Source of the DNA: an uncultured Bacteroidales bacterium
Lineage (GTDB): Bacteria > Bacteroidota > Bacteroidia > Bacteroidales > Paludibacteraceae
Assembly (NCBI GenBank): GCA_937891905.1
Contig: CALATT010000091.1
Span: forward strand, 1-18,719
Direction of reading: 5' to 3'
Length of the DNA stretch: 18,719 nucleotides
Every line of letters begins with the position of its first letter. Position 1 is the stretch's first letter. Position numbers and translations under genes: made by a program. This document shows positions 12,422-18,719 of this stretch, piece after piece. The notes beneath the pieces were generated by a model. The model was not told where the DNA came from, searched no databases, and was given only the letters and a program-made list of their open reading frames with translations.

Positions 12422-13336
12422 ATGAAAAAAGTAAGCATCATCATGCCCAATTATAATCACGCTCCGTTCTTACGCGAGCGTTTGGATAGTATATTTGCGC
12501 AGGATTATGCGAATAAAGAAGTTATTTTATTGGATGATGCTTCTACGGATGAGAGCAGAACGATACTTAATGAATATGCCGTTCGTCCTGAGGTAAAGCA
12601 TGTTATTCTCAACGATGCCAATTCTGGCAATACATTTATACAATGGGAAAAGGGTTTGTCTCTTGCGACAGGTGATTATATTTGGATAGCAGAGAGCGAC
12701 GATGTGGCGGATAGTAGGTTGGTGTCTCGATTAGTGGGTGTTTTGGAGCAGTCTGATGCGATGATTGCTTTTGCACATAGTGAGTGGATAGATGAAGTGG
12801 GAACGATAATTCCGCGTAATCGTGATAAGCAATGGAGTGAGAATTTTGTGATGGATGGAGTGTCGTTTATCAAGAAATACTTGTTGGGCTATAGTCATAT
12901 CTGTAATGCGAGTGCTGTGCTTTTTCGCCGTTCGGCATTGAGTGGAGTGGATATGAAGAGTGTGCAGCAGTTTACGGCGAGTGGTGATCGTTTGTTCTGG
13001 ATTAGTTTGGCACTACAAGGTAAAGTGGCTTATGTGGCAGACTCATTAAGTTGTTTTCGTCAGCATACCCATAAGGTGTCTGGCGGTGCGGAGTATGAAG
13101 GGCGTAATATAATACAAGACCATGCTATTTACACGCATGTGGCTCCGCGCTTAAGTATGTCGCGCTGTGAGCAGCGAATGGTGTGTGGCTATCATTGGCA
13201 TGCTATTCATCGCCCTTCTGTATCTGTTAATGGGCGTGAGAAAGCGATGAGCGTGTGGAGCGCAGAACCATTGTTTGGGCGATGCTCGTGGTGGATGTAT
13301 ATGTTATGTCGATTAAAGAGTAAGATGAGATTTTAA
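12422..13336 (+). CDS. Glycosyltransferase family 2
   Basis: The 304-residue protein begins with the GT-A fold signature VSIIMPNYNHAPFLRERLDS (4-23). It has the nucleotide-binding DDASTDES (38-45) and the metal-binding ESDD (91-94) in the place of the DxD motif. SGDRLFW, about 100 residues further, matches the acceptor-side acidic motif region. It is a soluble or membrane-associated inverting sugar transferase that probably adds one sugar to a lipid-linked surface polysaccharide; the sugar cannot be told. It is the first gene of the operon, 34 bases after the promoter, and ends 5 bases before the polymerase gene. The start is the ATG at 12422, with no Shine-Dalgarno sequence, as is common in the phylum. 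Confidence 0.92.
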   Translation: MKKVSIIMPNYNHAPFLRERLDSIFAQDYANKEVILLDDASTDESRTILNEYAVRPEVKHVILNDANSGNTFIQWEKGLSLATGDYIWIAESDDVADSRLVSRLVGVLEQSDAMIAFAHSEWIDEVGTIIPRNRDKQWSENFVMDGVSFIKKYLLGYSHICNASAVLFRRSALSGVDMKSVQQFTASGDRLFWISLALQGKVAYVADSLSCFRQHTHKVSGGAEYEGRNIIQDHAIYTHVAPRLSMSRCEQRMVCGYHWHAIHRPSVSVNGREKAMSVWSAEPLFGRCSWWMYMLCRLKSKMRF

Positions 13337-13341
13337 AATTC

Positions 13342-14739
13342 ATGTTAACCTATCTATTCAATATTGCTTTTGCTGTTTTGGCTACGGTGCTGTATATCCA
13401 AGCGCCGTGGACATATAGTTATGATTATAGCGTATTGCTGATGGGTTGTTTTATTGCGCAGAATGTACTTTATTTTGCCACGAATAAGCGTAAGCATTGG
13501 TTGGGTTTTGAGTTCTTCTTCATGCTCTCTTTCTTCCTTGTAAACTTTGTTTACCCTGTATTCTATGCTCCTACAGAACGCATCTATTGGTCGTTTTTCT
13601 CGTTTGCTTTCAATGATAATTTTGTGACGCGTGCCACGGCCCTTGCTTATTTTGGTTATGCATGGTATATGTTGGGTGCGACGCGCATATTGCAGTTGCA
13701 GCGTGAGGAGCCGACAGCACCTACTTTCACGATCACGATGCGGCAGTATATATGGTTCTTTGGTATTACTATAGTGAGTTGGGTGCTCTTTGTGATGACG
13801 GGTGGATTGGCGGCATTGCAGAGTGTGTATGCAGAGGGCAGTAACTTGCGCGATGTGGGGATATATAGTTATTTCAATAATATCTTCACTATTGGATGTT
13901 ACTTGATGGCTATTTTTGTATTCCGATTGCCTAAGCAACAATGGTGGTTTTATTTGCTTGTGATAGCAGCGTTCATGCTTATCTTGCTTTCTACGGGTAG
14001 TAGGCAGTTGGCTGTAGGACTGGCGTTGGTGCTCATAGTGGGATTTAGTATGTATGTTTGGCATCTTAAGTGGTGGTTGGTGGCCTTGATGGTGATAGGA
14101 GGCAGTATAGCACTCTTCTTGGTTATGAAATTGCGTACAGAGGGATTGGATGTGGGAGCATGGCAAGAGAAGTTAGCGCAACTGAGATTAGAGGAATTCT
14201 GGGATATATACGAGGATTTGATAGTGAATGATGTCAATCTCTTCCGTCTTTTTGGTTGGGCGCAGGAGAATGACTTGACTTGGTTCCAGGGTATGCTATT
14301 GGATATTAGTTCTCCTATTCCTGGTTTGGCAGGGCATATCATTGCTACTTCAGATGTGCCTCCACAGATGTTACATGGTGGTGATTTGCCATCTTATTTG
14401 ATATTAGGTCCAGATGCCACATGGGGTACGGGTACGAATATGATAGGTGAGGCGTTCCGTTCGTTTGGTGCGGTGGGCACAGCGATAGCGATGTTCCTAA
14501 TTGGCGTATGGGTGAAAGAGTCGTACTATAGAGCGCATAAGAGCGTGTATTGGTATTTGATGTATTTCTTATTGGTGAGTCACGCGCTTATCTATCCGCG
14601 TGCCCCGCTTTTGTTTGATCCTCGATTGGTAACTTGGAGTTTGCTGCTCTTGGCGATAGTGATGACAATTTCTACAAATCAAACGCGTATCGGTAATTGG
14701 TTGCGCCGTATAGGGCAAAGAAAGGAGGAAAAAATATGA
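13342..14739 (+). CDS. Wzy-like oligosaccharide repeat-unit polymerase
   Basis: The 465-residue protein is a polytopic membrane protein with roughly ten to twelve hydrophobic helices. A large hydrophilic loop lies at about 265-385, between two blocks of helices, the usual layout of O-antigen and capsule polymerases. The segment GTGTNMIGEAFRSFG within the loop's end resembles the conserved G-T-G-N-x-I-x-E pattern in Bacteroidota polymerases of this type. It would join polysaccharide repeat units at the periplasmic face of the inner membrane. Flanking glycosyltransferases support this. Polymerases are poorly conserved, so ligase activity is an alternative. Its stop shares an ATGA with the start of the next gene. 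Confidence 0.85.
   Translation: MLTYLFNIAFAVLATVLYIQAPWTYSYDYSVLLMGCFIAQNVLYFATNKRKHWLGFEFFFMLSFFLVNFVYPVFYAPTERIYWSFFSFAFNDNFVTRATALAYFGYAWYMLGATRILQLQREEPTAPTFTITMRQYIWFFGITIVSWVLFVMTGGLAALQSVYAEGSNLRDVGIYSYFNNIFTIGCYLMAIFVFRLPKQQWWFYLLVIAAFMLILLSTGSRQLAVGLALVLIVGFSMYVWHLKWWLVALMVIGGSIALFLVMKLRTEGLDVGAWQEKLAQLRLEEFWDIYEDLIVNDVNLFRLFGWAQENDLTWFQGMLLDISSPIPGLAGHIIATSDVPPQMLHGGDLPSYLILGPDATWGTGTNMIGEAFRSFGAVGTAIAMFLIGVWVKESYYRAHKSVYWYLMYFLLVSHALIYPRAPLLFDPRLVTWSLLLLAIVMTISTNQTRIGNWLRRIGQRKEEKI
14722..14728 (+). promoter_or_regulatory. Shine-Dalgarno sequence of the first GT4 gene
   Basis: AAGGAGG lies 7 bases before the ATG at 14736. It is a near-perfect Shine-Dalgarno sequence, which is unusual here: none of the other gene starts I inspected has one. 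It fixes the start at 14736 against the in-frame ATG at 14697, and may help re-initiation at the ATGA overlap. Confidence 0.75.
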
Positions 14740-15944
14740 GAATCCTCTATTGTATTCCTCATCTCTATAATAGTGGTGGAATGGAGCGAGTGCTGACGCA
14801 GAAAGTGAATTGGTTGGCCGCGCATACGGATTATGAGATTACGATTGTCACTACTGAACTAACACCAGTGGGGCAGTTCGATGTTTATTTTGAATTGGAT
14901 GAGCGTGTGCGGGTAGAGGCATTAGGAATTGATTTTAATGCGGATTATCATAAACCTCTCCTTTCTAAATATATAGGTCACGCGCGCCGCTTGCGTGCAT
15001 ATAAGCGCGCGCTTACTGAGTACATACGAAGCCATGCAATAGACTTGTGTATCTCTTTGGGCGGGAAAGAGGTTGCATTTATTTCCAATCTTCCTTGCCG
15101 CACGATGGTAGAGTTTCATTTTGCGAAAGATCATCGTCAGCAGTTATTGGATGCTAATCATACGGGGTGGTTTTGGCACTTGTTGGGGCGTATTCGCACT
15201 TGGCAGTTGGTGCGTGATGTGCGTTCTGTGGAGCAGATTATTGTGCTGACAGAGAAAGATAGACAGGATTGGGAACAAGCGGGTTGTGCGAATGTGAAGT
15301 GCATACCTAATCCATGTGCAATGAAGTATCGAGTAGTGAGTAGTGAGTATGGAGTACAGAGTAGTGAGTATAGAGTAGTGAGTAGTGAGTACGGAGTACA
15401 GAGTATAAAGACGCTATTGGGTGTTGGGCGATTGCATGAGCAGAAAGGTTTTGATATGTTGTTAGAGGCGTGGAACAATGTACAAAGGGACAATGTACAA
15501 TGTACAAAGGATTGGACATTGCGGATTGTGGGTGAAGGAGAACAACGGAAGAAGTTGGAAGAACAAATTAGGGATTTACAATTGAGTAATGTGGTGTTAG
15601 CCGGTAGGGTGGAAAATATGGTAGAGGAATATGCTGCGTCTTCGTTGTTTGTTCTCTCTTCCCGATATGAAGGTTTGCCCTTAGCGCTGATAGAAGCAAT
15701 GTGGTGTGGATTGCCTTGTGTGTCTTTTGATTGTCCACATGGGCCTGCTGAACTCTTGGAAGATGACCGAGGATGGTTGGTACCGGCTAATGATGTGGCG
15801 GGTTTGGCAAAGCAAATAGCATATGCAATGAACCATTCGGAAGAGGCTTTGGAGCGCGCACAACGCGCACAAGAGTACGCATACGAGAAATATAGTGAGG
15901 CGAGTATCATGCCCCAGTGGGTTCGATTGATAGAAAATATGTAG
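14736..15944 (+). CDS. Glycosyltransferase family 4 with heptamer-encoded linker
   Basis: The 402-residue protein is a retaining GT-B enzyme. The N-terminal Rossmann half starts MRILYCIPHLYNSGGMERVL, with the donor-side glycine loop at 13-15. The C-terminal half starts at LLGVGRLHEQKGFD (227-240). It carries the catalytic E-x7-E pair Glu312 and Glu320 in RYEGLPLALIEA, and GEGE (266-269). It would add a sugar during surface polysaccharide assembly at the inner membrane. Oddly, the linker between the halves, residues 197-225, is a 14-residue repeat (YRVVSSEYGVQSSE, then a near copy) encoded by heptanucleotide tandem repeats at 15325-15408. A second heptamer array encodes residues 247-258. The start is fixed by an ATGA overlap and a Shine-Dalgarno sequence. 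The frame is intact, but a change of one heptamer would break it. Confidence 0.92.
   Translation: MRILYCIPHLYNSGGMERVLTQKVNWLAAHTDYEITIVTTELTPVGQFDVYFELDERVRVEALGIDFNADYHKPLLSKYIGHARRLRAYKRALTEYIRSHAIDLCISLGGKEVAFISNLPCRTMVEFHFAKDHRQQLLDANHTGWFWHLLGRIRTWQLVRDVRSVEQIIVLTEKDRQDWEQAGCANVKCIPNPCAMKYRVVSSEYGVQSSEYRVVSSEYGVQSIKTLLGVGRLHEQKGFDMLLEAWNNVQRDNVQCTKDWTLRIVGEGEQRKKLEEQIRDLQLSNVVLAGRVENMVEEYAASSLFVLSSRYEGLPLALIEAMWCGLPCVSFDCPHGPAELLEDDRGWLVPANDVAGLAKQIAYAMNHSEEALERAQRAQEYAYEKYSEASIMPQWVRLIENM
15325..15408 (+). repeat. Twelve-unit heptanucleotide array inside a GT4 gene
   Basis: Twelve contiguous seven-base units begin with AGTA. AGTAGTG occurs at units 2, 3, 6, 8 and 9, AGTACAG at 5 and 11. 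The others are AGTATCG (1), AGTATGG (4), AGTATAG (7), AGTACGG (10) and AGTATAA (12). Units 2-5 and 8-11 form a near-identical 28-base block repeated at a distance of 42 bases. The array is 84 bases long, a multiple of three. Units 1, 4, 7 and 10 are read in the phase where AGTAGTG would contain TAG, and none of them is AGTAGTG. Confidence 0.95.
15475..15510 (+). repeat. Second heptanucleotide array in the same GT4 gene
   Basis: Units are ACAATGT (15475), ACAAAGG (15482), one extra G (15489), ACAATGT (15490), ACAATGT (15497) and ACAAAGG (15504). Five heptamers give 35 bases; the extra base makes 36, restoring the reading frame. The unit sequence differs from the first array but the period is the same. 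It encodes about residues 247-258 (NNVQRDNVQCTK). Confidence 0.88.
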
Positions 15945-15972
15945 CATATAACATACAACATACAACATATCA
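15945..15972 (+). repeat. Heptanucleotide array filling the gap between two GT4 genes
   Basis: Units are CATATAA (15945), CATACAA (15952), CATACAA (15959) and CATATCA (15966). The next seven bases, CATGACT (15973), keep the CAT start and contain the ATG of the following gene. The array begins directly after the stop codon of the first GT4 gene, so it makes up practically the whole spacer. Confidence 0.85.
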
Positions 15973-15973
15973 C

Positions 15974-17020
15974 ATGACTCCTGTCGTATTAGATAATATT
16001 GTTTTTGCCATTCAGCGCTTTGGAGGTATCTCTACCGTGTGGGGAGAGTTGTTGCGCCGTGCATGTGCTGATAAGGAATTGGTAATGCAGGTACTTGATT
16101 ATCCAAACGATAATATGGTGCGTAAGGAGTTATTGGTACCATCGGAACAGATTATTGCAATGCCTTATCGCCGTGCAGAGCGTTATCGTATGCCTGATTG
16201 GCAGCCGACTACTCCAACGGTGTTTCACTCGTCTTATTTTAGGTATTGCAGTCATCCTTTGGCGAAGAATATCACTACGGTGCATGACCTTACTTATCAT
16301 TACTATCGTCATGGCTTGGCAAAGGCGGTGCATGTATGGGAAGAGCAGCGTGCGCTGCGTCATAGTGAGGCAGTTATCTGTGTGAGTGAGAATACGAAAC
16401 GCGATTTATTGTCTATTTATCCTTGGTTGGAAGAGGAGCGAGTGCATGTGGTGTATAATGGAGTGAGTGATGCTTTTTATCCAGATCCGTCCATTGCCAA
16501 ACAGGGGTATTTGCTGTATGTGGGTAATCGCTCGGTGGCGTATAAGCGTTTTGATGTGGCGGTAGAAGTGGCGCGCCGTACGGGACTGGAATTGGTGGCG
16601 TTAGGCGGAGCATTGACGGAGAAGGAGAAGCAATGGTTGGAGGCGACTATACCAAATAAGTATCGCATTGTTTCTGGTGCGTCAATGAGCGATTTTAATA
16701 GGTATTATAATGAGGCTTTGTGTTTGCTTTATCCATCTGAGTATGAGGGATTTGGTTTGCCTGTGATTGAAGCACAAAAAGCGGGTTGTCCTGTGATTGC
16801 TCAACAGTCGTCTTCTATTCCAGAAGTGATAGGTGGCGGATGGATGGTGCAAGCCCATTCAGCACAGTTTGTGGATGAAATGGTAGAGATAGTGAAGCAG
16901 ATTCAATCGCGCTCTATAGAAGCAGAGATAGAAAAAGGAATACTTCATGCGGCACAGTTCTCGTGGGATAAGACCTATGAGCAGACAAAAGCTATTTATA
17001 CGAAGATTATCAGTCAATGA
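15974..17020 (+). CDS. Glycosyltransferase family 4
   Basis: The 348-residue protein begins MTPVVLDNIVFAIQRFGGIS, with the glycine loop at 17-18. It has a central VHDLTYHYY (103-111) and VSENTKRDL (137-145), then the C-terminal GT-B half from YLLYVGNR (179-186). The catalytic E-x7-E pair is Glu258 and Glu266 in SEYEGFGLPVIEA. The overall form resembles mannosyltransferases of the WbdA/MtfB kind, but the sugar is not certain. I prefer the ATG at 15974. A longer frame from 15917 would overlap the previous gene by 28 bases and translate the heptamer array. It ends in an ATGA overlap with the next gene, indicating translational coupling. Confidence 0.92.
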   Translation: MTPVVLDNIVFAIQRFGGISTVWGELLRRACADKELVMQVLDYPNDNMVRKELLVPSEQIIAMPYRRAERYRMPDWQPTTPTVFHSSYFRYCSHPLAKNITTVHDLTYHYYRHGLAKAVHVWEEQRALRHSEAVICVSENTKRDLLSIYPWLEEERVHVVYNGVSDAFYPDPSIAKQGYLLYVGNRSVAYKRFDVAVEVARRTGLELVALGGALTEKEKQWLEATIPNKYRIVSGASMSDFNRYYNEALCLLYPSEYEGFGLPVIEAQKAGCPVIAQQSSSIPEVIGGGWMVQAHSAQFVDEMVEIVKQIQSRSIEAEIEKGILHAAQFSWDKTYEQTKAIYTKIISQ

Positions 17021-17793
17021 ATATGAAAATATCCATTATTACAATTACTTATAATAGTGCAAAGACACTTCCCAATACACTTCAGAGTGTGTTATCGCAG
17101 ACCTATCCGTATATTGAGCATATTATAGTGGATGGGGCGTCTAAAGATGGCACGAAAGAACTTATTGAGGCATATGCTAAGGAAGTGCAAAAAGGTAAAG
17201 ACGAATGTACAAGGGAGGTGCGTTGGGTGTCTGAAAAAGATAGTGGAATATATAATGCTATCAATAAAGGTATTGAGATGGCAACGGGCGATGTAATTGG
17301 ATTTGTGCACTCGGATGATATGCTGTTTTCTTCCGATTCCATCGAACATATTGCGAATGTTTTCAGTTCGTCGGATGTGGATTTGATATATGGTGATTTG
17401 CAGTATTGTAAGGGCGATAAGGTGGTGCGTAGATGGAAGAGTAATGCGTATAATCCTTGTGCACTTAAATATGGTTGGATGCCTCCGCATCCTACTGTAT
17501 ATTGTAAGCGTGAGGTGTATGAGAAAGTGGGTTTGTATGATGAGTGGTTTCATATATCGGCTGACTATGATATGATGCTTCGCATTTTCCGTGCGGGGTA
17601 TCAGTCGCTCTATATTCCAGAGGTATTAGTGTGTATGCAAGTGGGTGGTGCAAGCAATAAGAATGCGAGTGCGTTGTTGTCTAAGACGCAAGAAGACCGC
17701 TTGGTGCTTAAGAAAAACCATGTGGGATTTGGTTATCTGACGGTAGCGTGCAAGCAGTTAAGAAAGATTAAGCAGTTTATTCGTAAATACTGA
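17017..17793 (+). CDS. Glycosyltransferase family 2 (WcaE-like)
   Basis: The 258-residue protein has the GT-A signature ISIITITYNSAKTLPNTLQS (5-24). VDGASKDGT (38-46) and SEKDSGIYNAINKGI (72-86) are typical of WcaE-like colanic-acid-type transferases, and HSDD (98-101) is the metal-binding motif. PPHPTVYCKREVYEKVG and SADYDMMLRI further on fit the acceptor and catalytic region. It would add a sugar to the lipid-linked repeat unit at the cytoplasmic face. The start at 17017 forms an ATGA overlap with the previous stop; an alternative ATG lies two codons later at 17023. Confidence 0.93.
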   Translation: MNMKISIITITYNSAKTLPNTLQSVLSQTYPYIEHIIVDGASKDGTKELIEAYAKEVQKGKDECTREVRWVSEKDSGIYNAINKGIEMATGDVIGFVHSDDMLFSSDSIEHIANVFSSSDVDLIYGDLQYCKGDKVVRRWKSNAYNPCALKYGWMPPHPTVYCKREVYEKVGLYDEWFHISADYDMMLRIFRAGYQSLYIPEVLVCMQVGGASNKNASALLSKTQEDRLVLKKNHVGFGYLTVACKQLRKIKQFIRKY

Positions 17794-17798
17794 TTCGT

Positions 17799-18590
17799 AT
17801 GCTCAATATATCTATCGTTTTGTATCATCCGCGTTGGGAAGAGGAGGTTGTTCCATTGGTAGAGGAACTGCTTCGTTGTCGCTCTTTGCGCAAGATATAT
17901 CTGATAGATAATAGCGAAGAAAAATGCACAGAAGTGCCGATTTCATCGGGCAAATTACGCTATATGTACATGAATAGCAACTTGGGTTATGGTAAGGCAC
18001 ACAATATAGCTTTGCGTGAGAGTGCGTATTATCGAACGCCCTACCATTTGGTGCTCAATAGTGATGTGCGTGTGGCGGCAGAGGATATCGATGCGATGTG
18101 CGAATGGATGGAGGGCAATTCATCAGTAGGGCTTATGATGCCTCGTGTGGTGGGATTGGATGGCGAGCAGCAGTTTGTGGCTAAGCGATTACCTTCTCCG
18201 ATGGATGTGTTTGGTCGCCGTTTCTTGCCCAAATGGATGATAGCAAAGAGGAATAGGAGGTATGAGTTGCGCGATTTGGACTTAGAGCGTCCGATTAATG
18301 CACCTTATTTGAGCGGTTGCTTCATGTTTCTGCGTACGAAAGCCGCGGTGGATGCAGGGCTCTTTGATGAGCGTTATTTCATGTATCCAGAGGATATTGA
18401 TTTGACGCGTAGTATTCATCGGGATTGGTTGACGCTCTATTATCCTCAATGGACGATTGTCCATGCACATAAGCAGGCTTCATATACGAATAAGAAAATG
18501 CTTTGGGTGCATATTCAAAATTTGTGCCGCTATTTCAATAAATGGGGTTGGTTCTTTGACCCTGAGCGACGATTATTCAATCGTCTGTAG
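17799..18590 (+). CDS. Glycosyltransferase family 2 (rhamnosyltransferase-like)
   Basis: The 263-residue protein opens with ISIVLYHPRWEEEV (4-17). It shows IDNS (36-39), NLGYGKAHNIAL (61-72), LNSDV (86-90) and SGCFMFLR (172-179). GLFDERYFMYPEDIDLTRSI follows (187-206), the region of the usual catalytic acidic residues. This set of motifs is typical of WbbL/RfbF-like rhamnosyltransferases, though donor sugar is inference. The protein is somewhat short for the group (often about 290-300) but contains the full catalytic core. It starts 5 bases after the previous gene. The codons and base composition match the other glycosyltransferase genes. Confidence 0.92.
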   Translation: MLNISIVLYHPRWEEEVVPLVEELLRCRSLRKIYLIDNSEEKCTEVPISSGKLRYMYMNSNLGYGKAHNIALRESAYYRTPYHLVLNSDVRVAAEDIDAMCEWMEGNSSVGLMMPRVVGLDGEQQFVAKRLPSPMDVFGRRFLPKWMIAKRNRRYELRDLDLERPINAPYLSGCFMFLRTKAAVDAGLFDERYFMYPEDIDLTRSIHRDWLTLYYPQWTIVHAHKQASYTNKKMLWVHIQNLCRYFNKWGWFFDPERRLFNRL

Positions 18591-18596
18591 TTTGCG

Positions 18597-18638
18597 GTTA
18601 GATGTTAGAAGGACGATGTAGGGTGTAGGGTGTAATCA
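18597..18638 (+). repeat. Short heptanucleotide array after the last complete gene
   Basis: Units are GTTAGAT (18597), GTTAGAA (18604), GGACGAT (18611), GTAGGGT (18618), GTAGGGT (18625) and GTAATCA (18632). Only the two GTAGGGT units are identical and the two GTTAGA units nearly so; the rest is degenerate. The array starts six bases after the stop codon, echoing the one at 15945. Confidence 0.6.
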
Positions 18639-18697
18639 AAAACGACGGCGGATGATTTATAATTGTAAATAAACCCAGATAAACACCTCTGGCCTCT

Positions 18698-18719
18698 ATG
18701 CTCTTTGTTACGCCCGCTA
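18698..18719 (+). CDS. Possible start of another glycosyltransferase gene (cut by window end)
   Basis: An ATG at 18698 begins a frame reading MLFVTPA before the window ends. Hydrophobic starts of the form LFVTPA are common in GT-B glycosyltransferases, and the operon runs in this direction. Seven residues are far too few for identification, and the 107-base gap is longer than others in the operon. The stretch 18639-18697 holds only a weak inverted repeat (CCAGA 18675-18679 with TCTGG 18688-18692). Confidence 0.25.

Noticed and set aside
13354..14166. Long antisense open frame of 270 codons within the polymerase gene
   Set aside because: It lies fully opposite a membrane protein gene with clear helices, has a composition of His, Arg, Thr and Tyr unlike a real protein, and no promoter or start context.
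14697..14735. Longer start for the first GT4 gene
   Set aside because: The start at 14736 has a Shine-Dalgarno sequence and an ATGA overlap, and begins directly with the family's first strand.
15325..15408. CRISPR array
   Set aside because: The repeats are seven bases with no spacers and lie inside an intact gene; no cas genes are in the window.
15158..15973. Antisense open frame of 271 codons opposite the repeat-bearing GT4 gene
   Set aside because: It is rich in Ser and Cys with a repeated Tyr-Ser-Leu-Leu pattern that is only the reverse of the heptamer array. The plus-strand frame has intact glycosyltransferase motifs.
15917..15973. Longer start for the second GT4 gene, which would translate the heptamer array
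   Set aside because: It overlaps the previous gene by 28 bases and adds residues not expected before the first strand. It is not excluded entirely; proteomics would decide.

Overview
The window looks like the chromosome of a member of the Bacteroidota, most likely order Bacteroidales. Six promoters match the Bacteroides-type primary sigma consensus (TTTG, about 20 bases, TAnnTTTG), with two weaker ones. bS16 carries a long Ala/Glu-rich tail. Several proteins are lipoproteins or two-part membrane regulators of kinds common in this phylum. Shine-Dalgarno sequences are nearly absent.

Layout. (1) Positions 1-120 hold a tRNA-Gly(GCC), cut by the window edge, and its promoter, both on the minus strand. 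(2) Positions 182-5279 are a minus-strand gene string from one clear promoter: lipoprotein, TPR/transmembrane/HTH regulator, small secreted protein with a sorting-domain-like end, second lipoprotein, TtcA-like tRNA thiolase, DUF486 membrane protein and GH53 galactanase, closed by a hairpin terminator. (3) Positions 5308-8800 hold three short minus-strand units: cca; DUF1232 protein plus low-molecular-weight phosphatase; and a membrane HTH protein plus a PH-like membrane protein. At two junctions a terminator overlaps the next promoter. (4) Positions 8801-9208 are AT-rich and apparently non-coding, with a palindrome and a four-copy 11-base repeat. (5) rpsP, with a structured leader, runs rightward to a terminator shared with a convergent 779-residue fusion. 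That fusion joins an LTA-synthase-like alkaline-phosphatase-superfamily domain to a GDPD domain and is clearly more GC-rich than its neighbours. (6) From 12356 to the right edge a surface-polysaccharide operon runs rightward: GT2, Wzy-like polymerase, GT4, GT4, GT2, GT2, perhaps followed by another gene.

The most unusual signal is a set of heptanucleotide tandem repeats in the polysaccharide operon. One array of 12 units lies inside the first GT4 gene and encodes its inter-domain linker. Units that would create an in-frame TAG are always altered, so gain or loss of one unit would bring in a stop. This looks like a maintained and possibly phase-variable coding microsatellite. A second array in the same gene has one extra base that makes its length a multiple of three. 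Others fill the gap before the next start codon and follow the last complete gene. Four promoters also share much of their 20-base spacer, and three of them share a hairpin at the start of the transcript.

All functions are read from motifs by eye. No database search or folding program was run.
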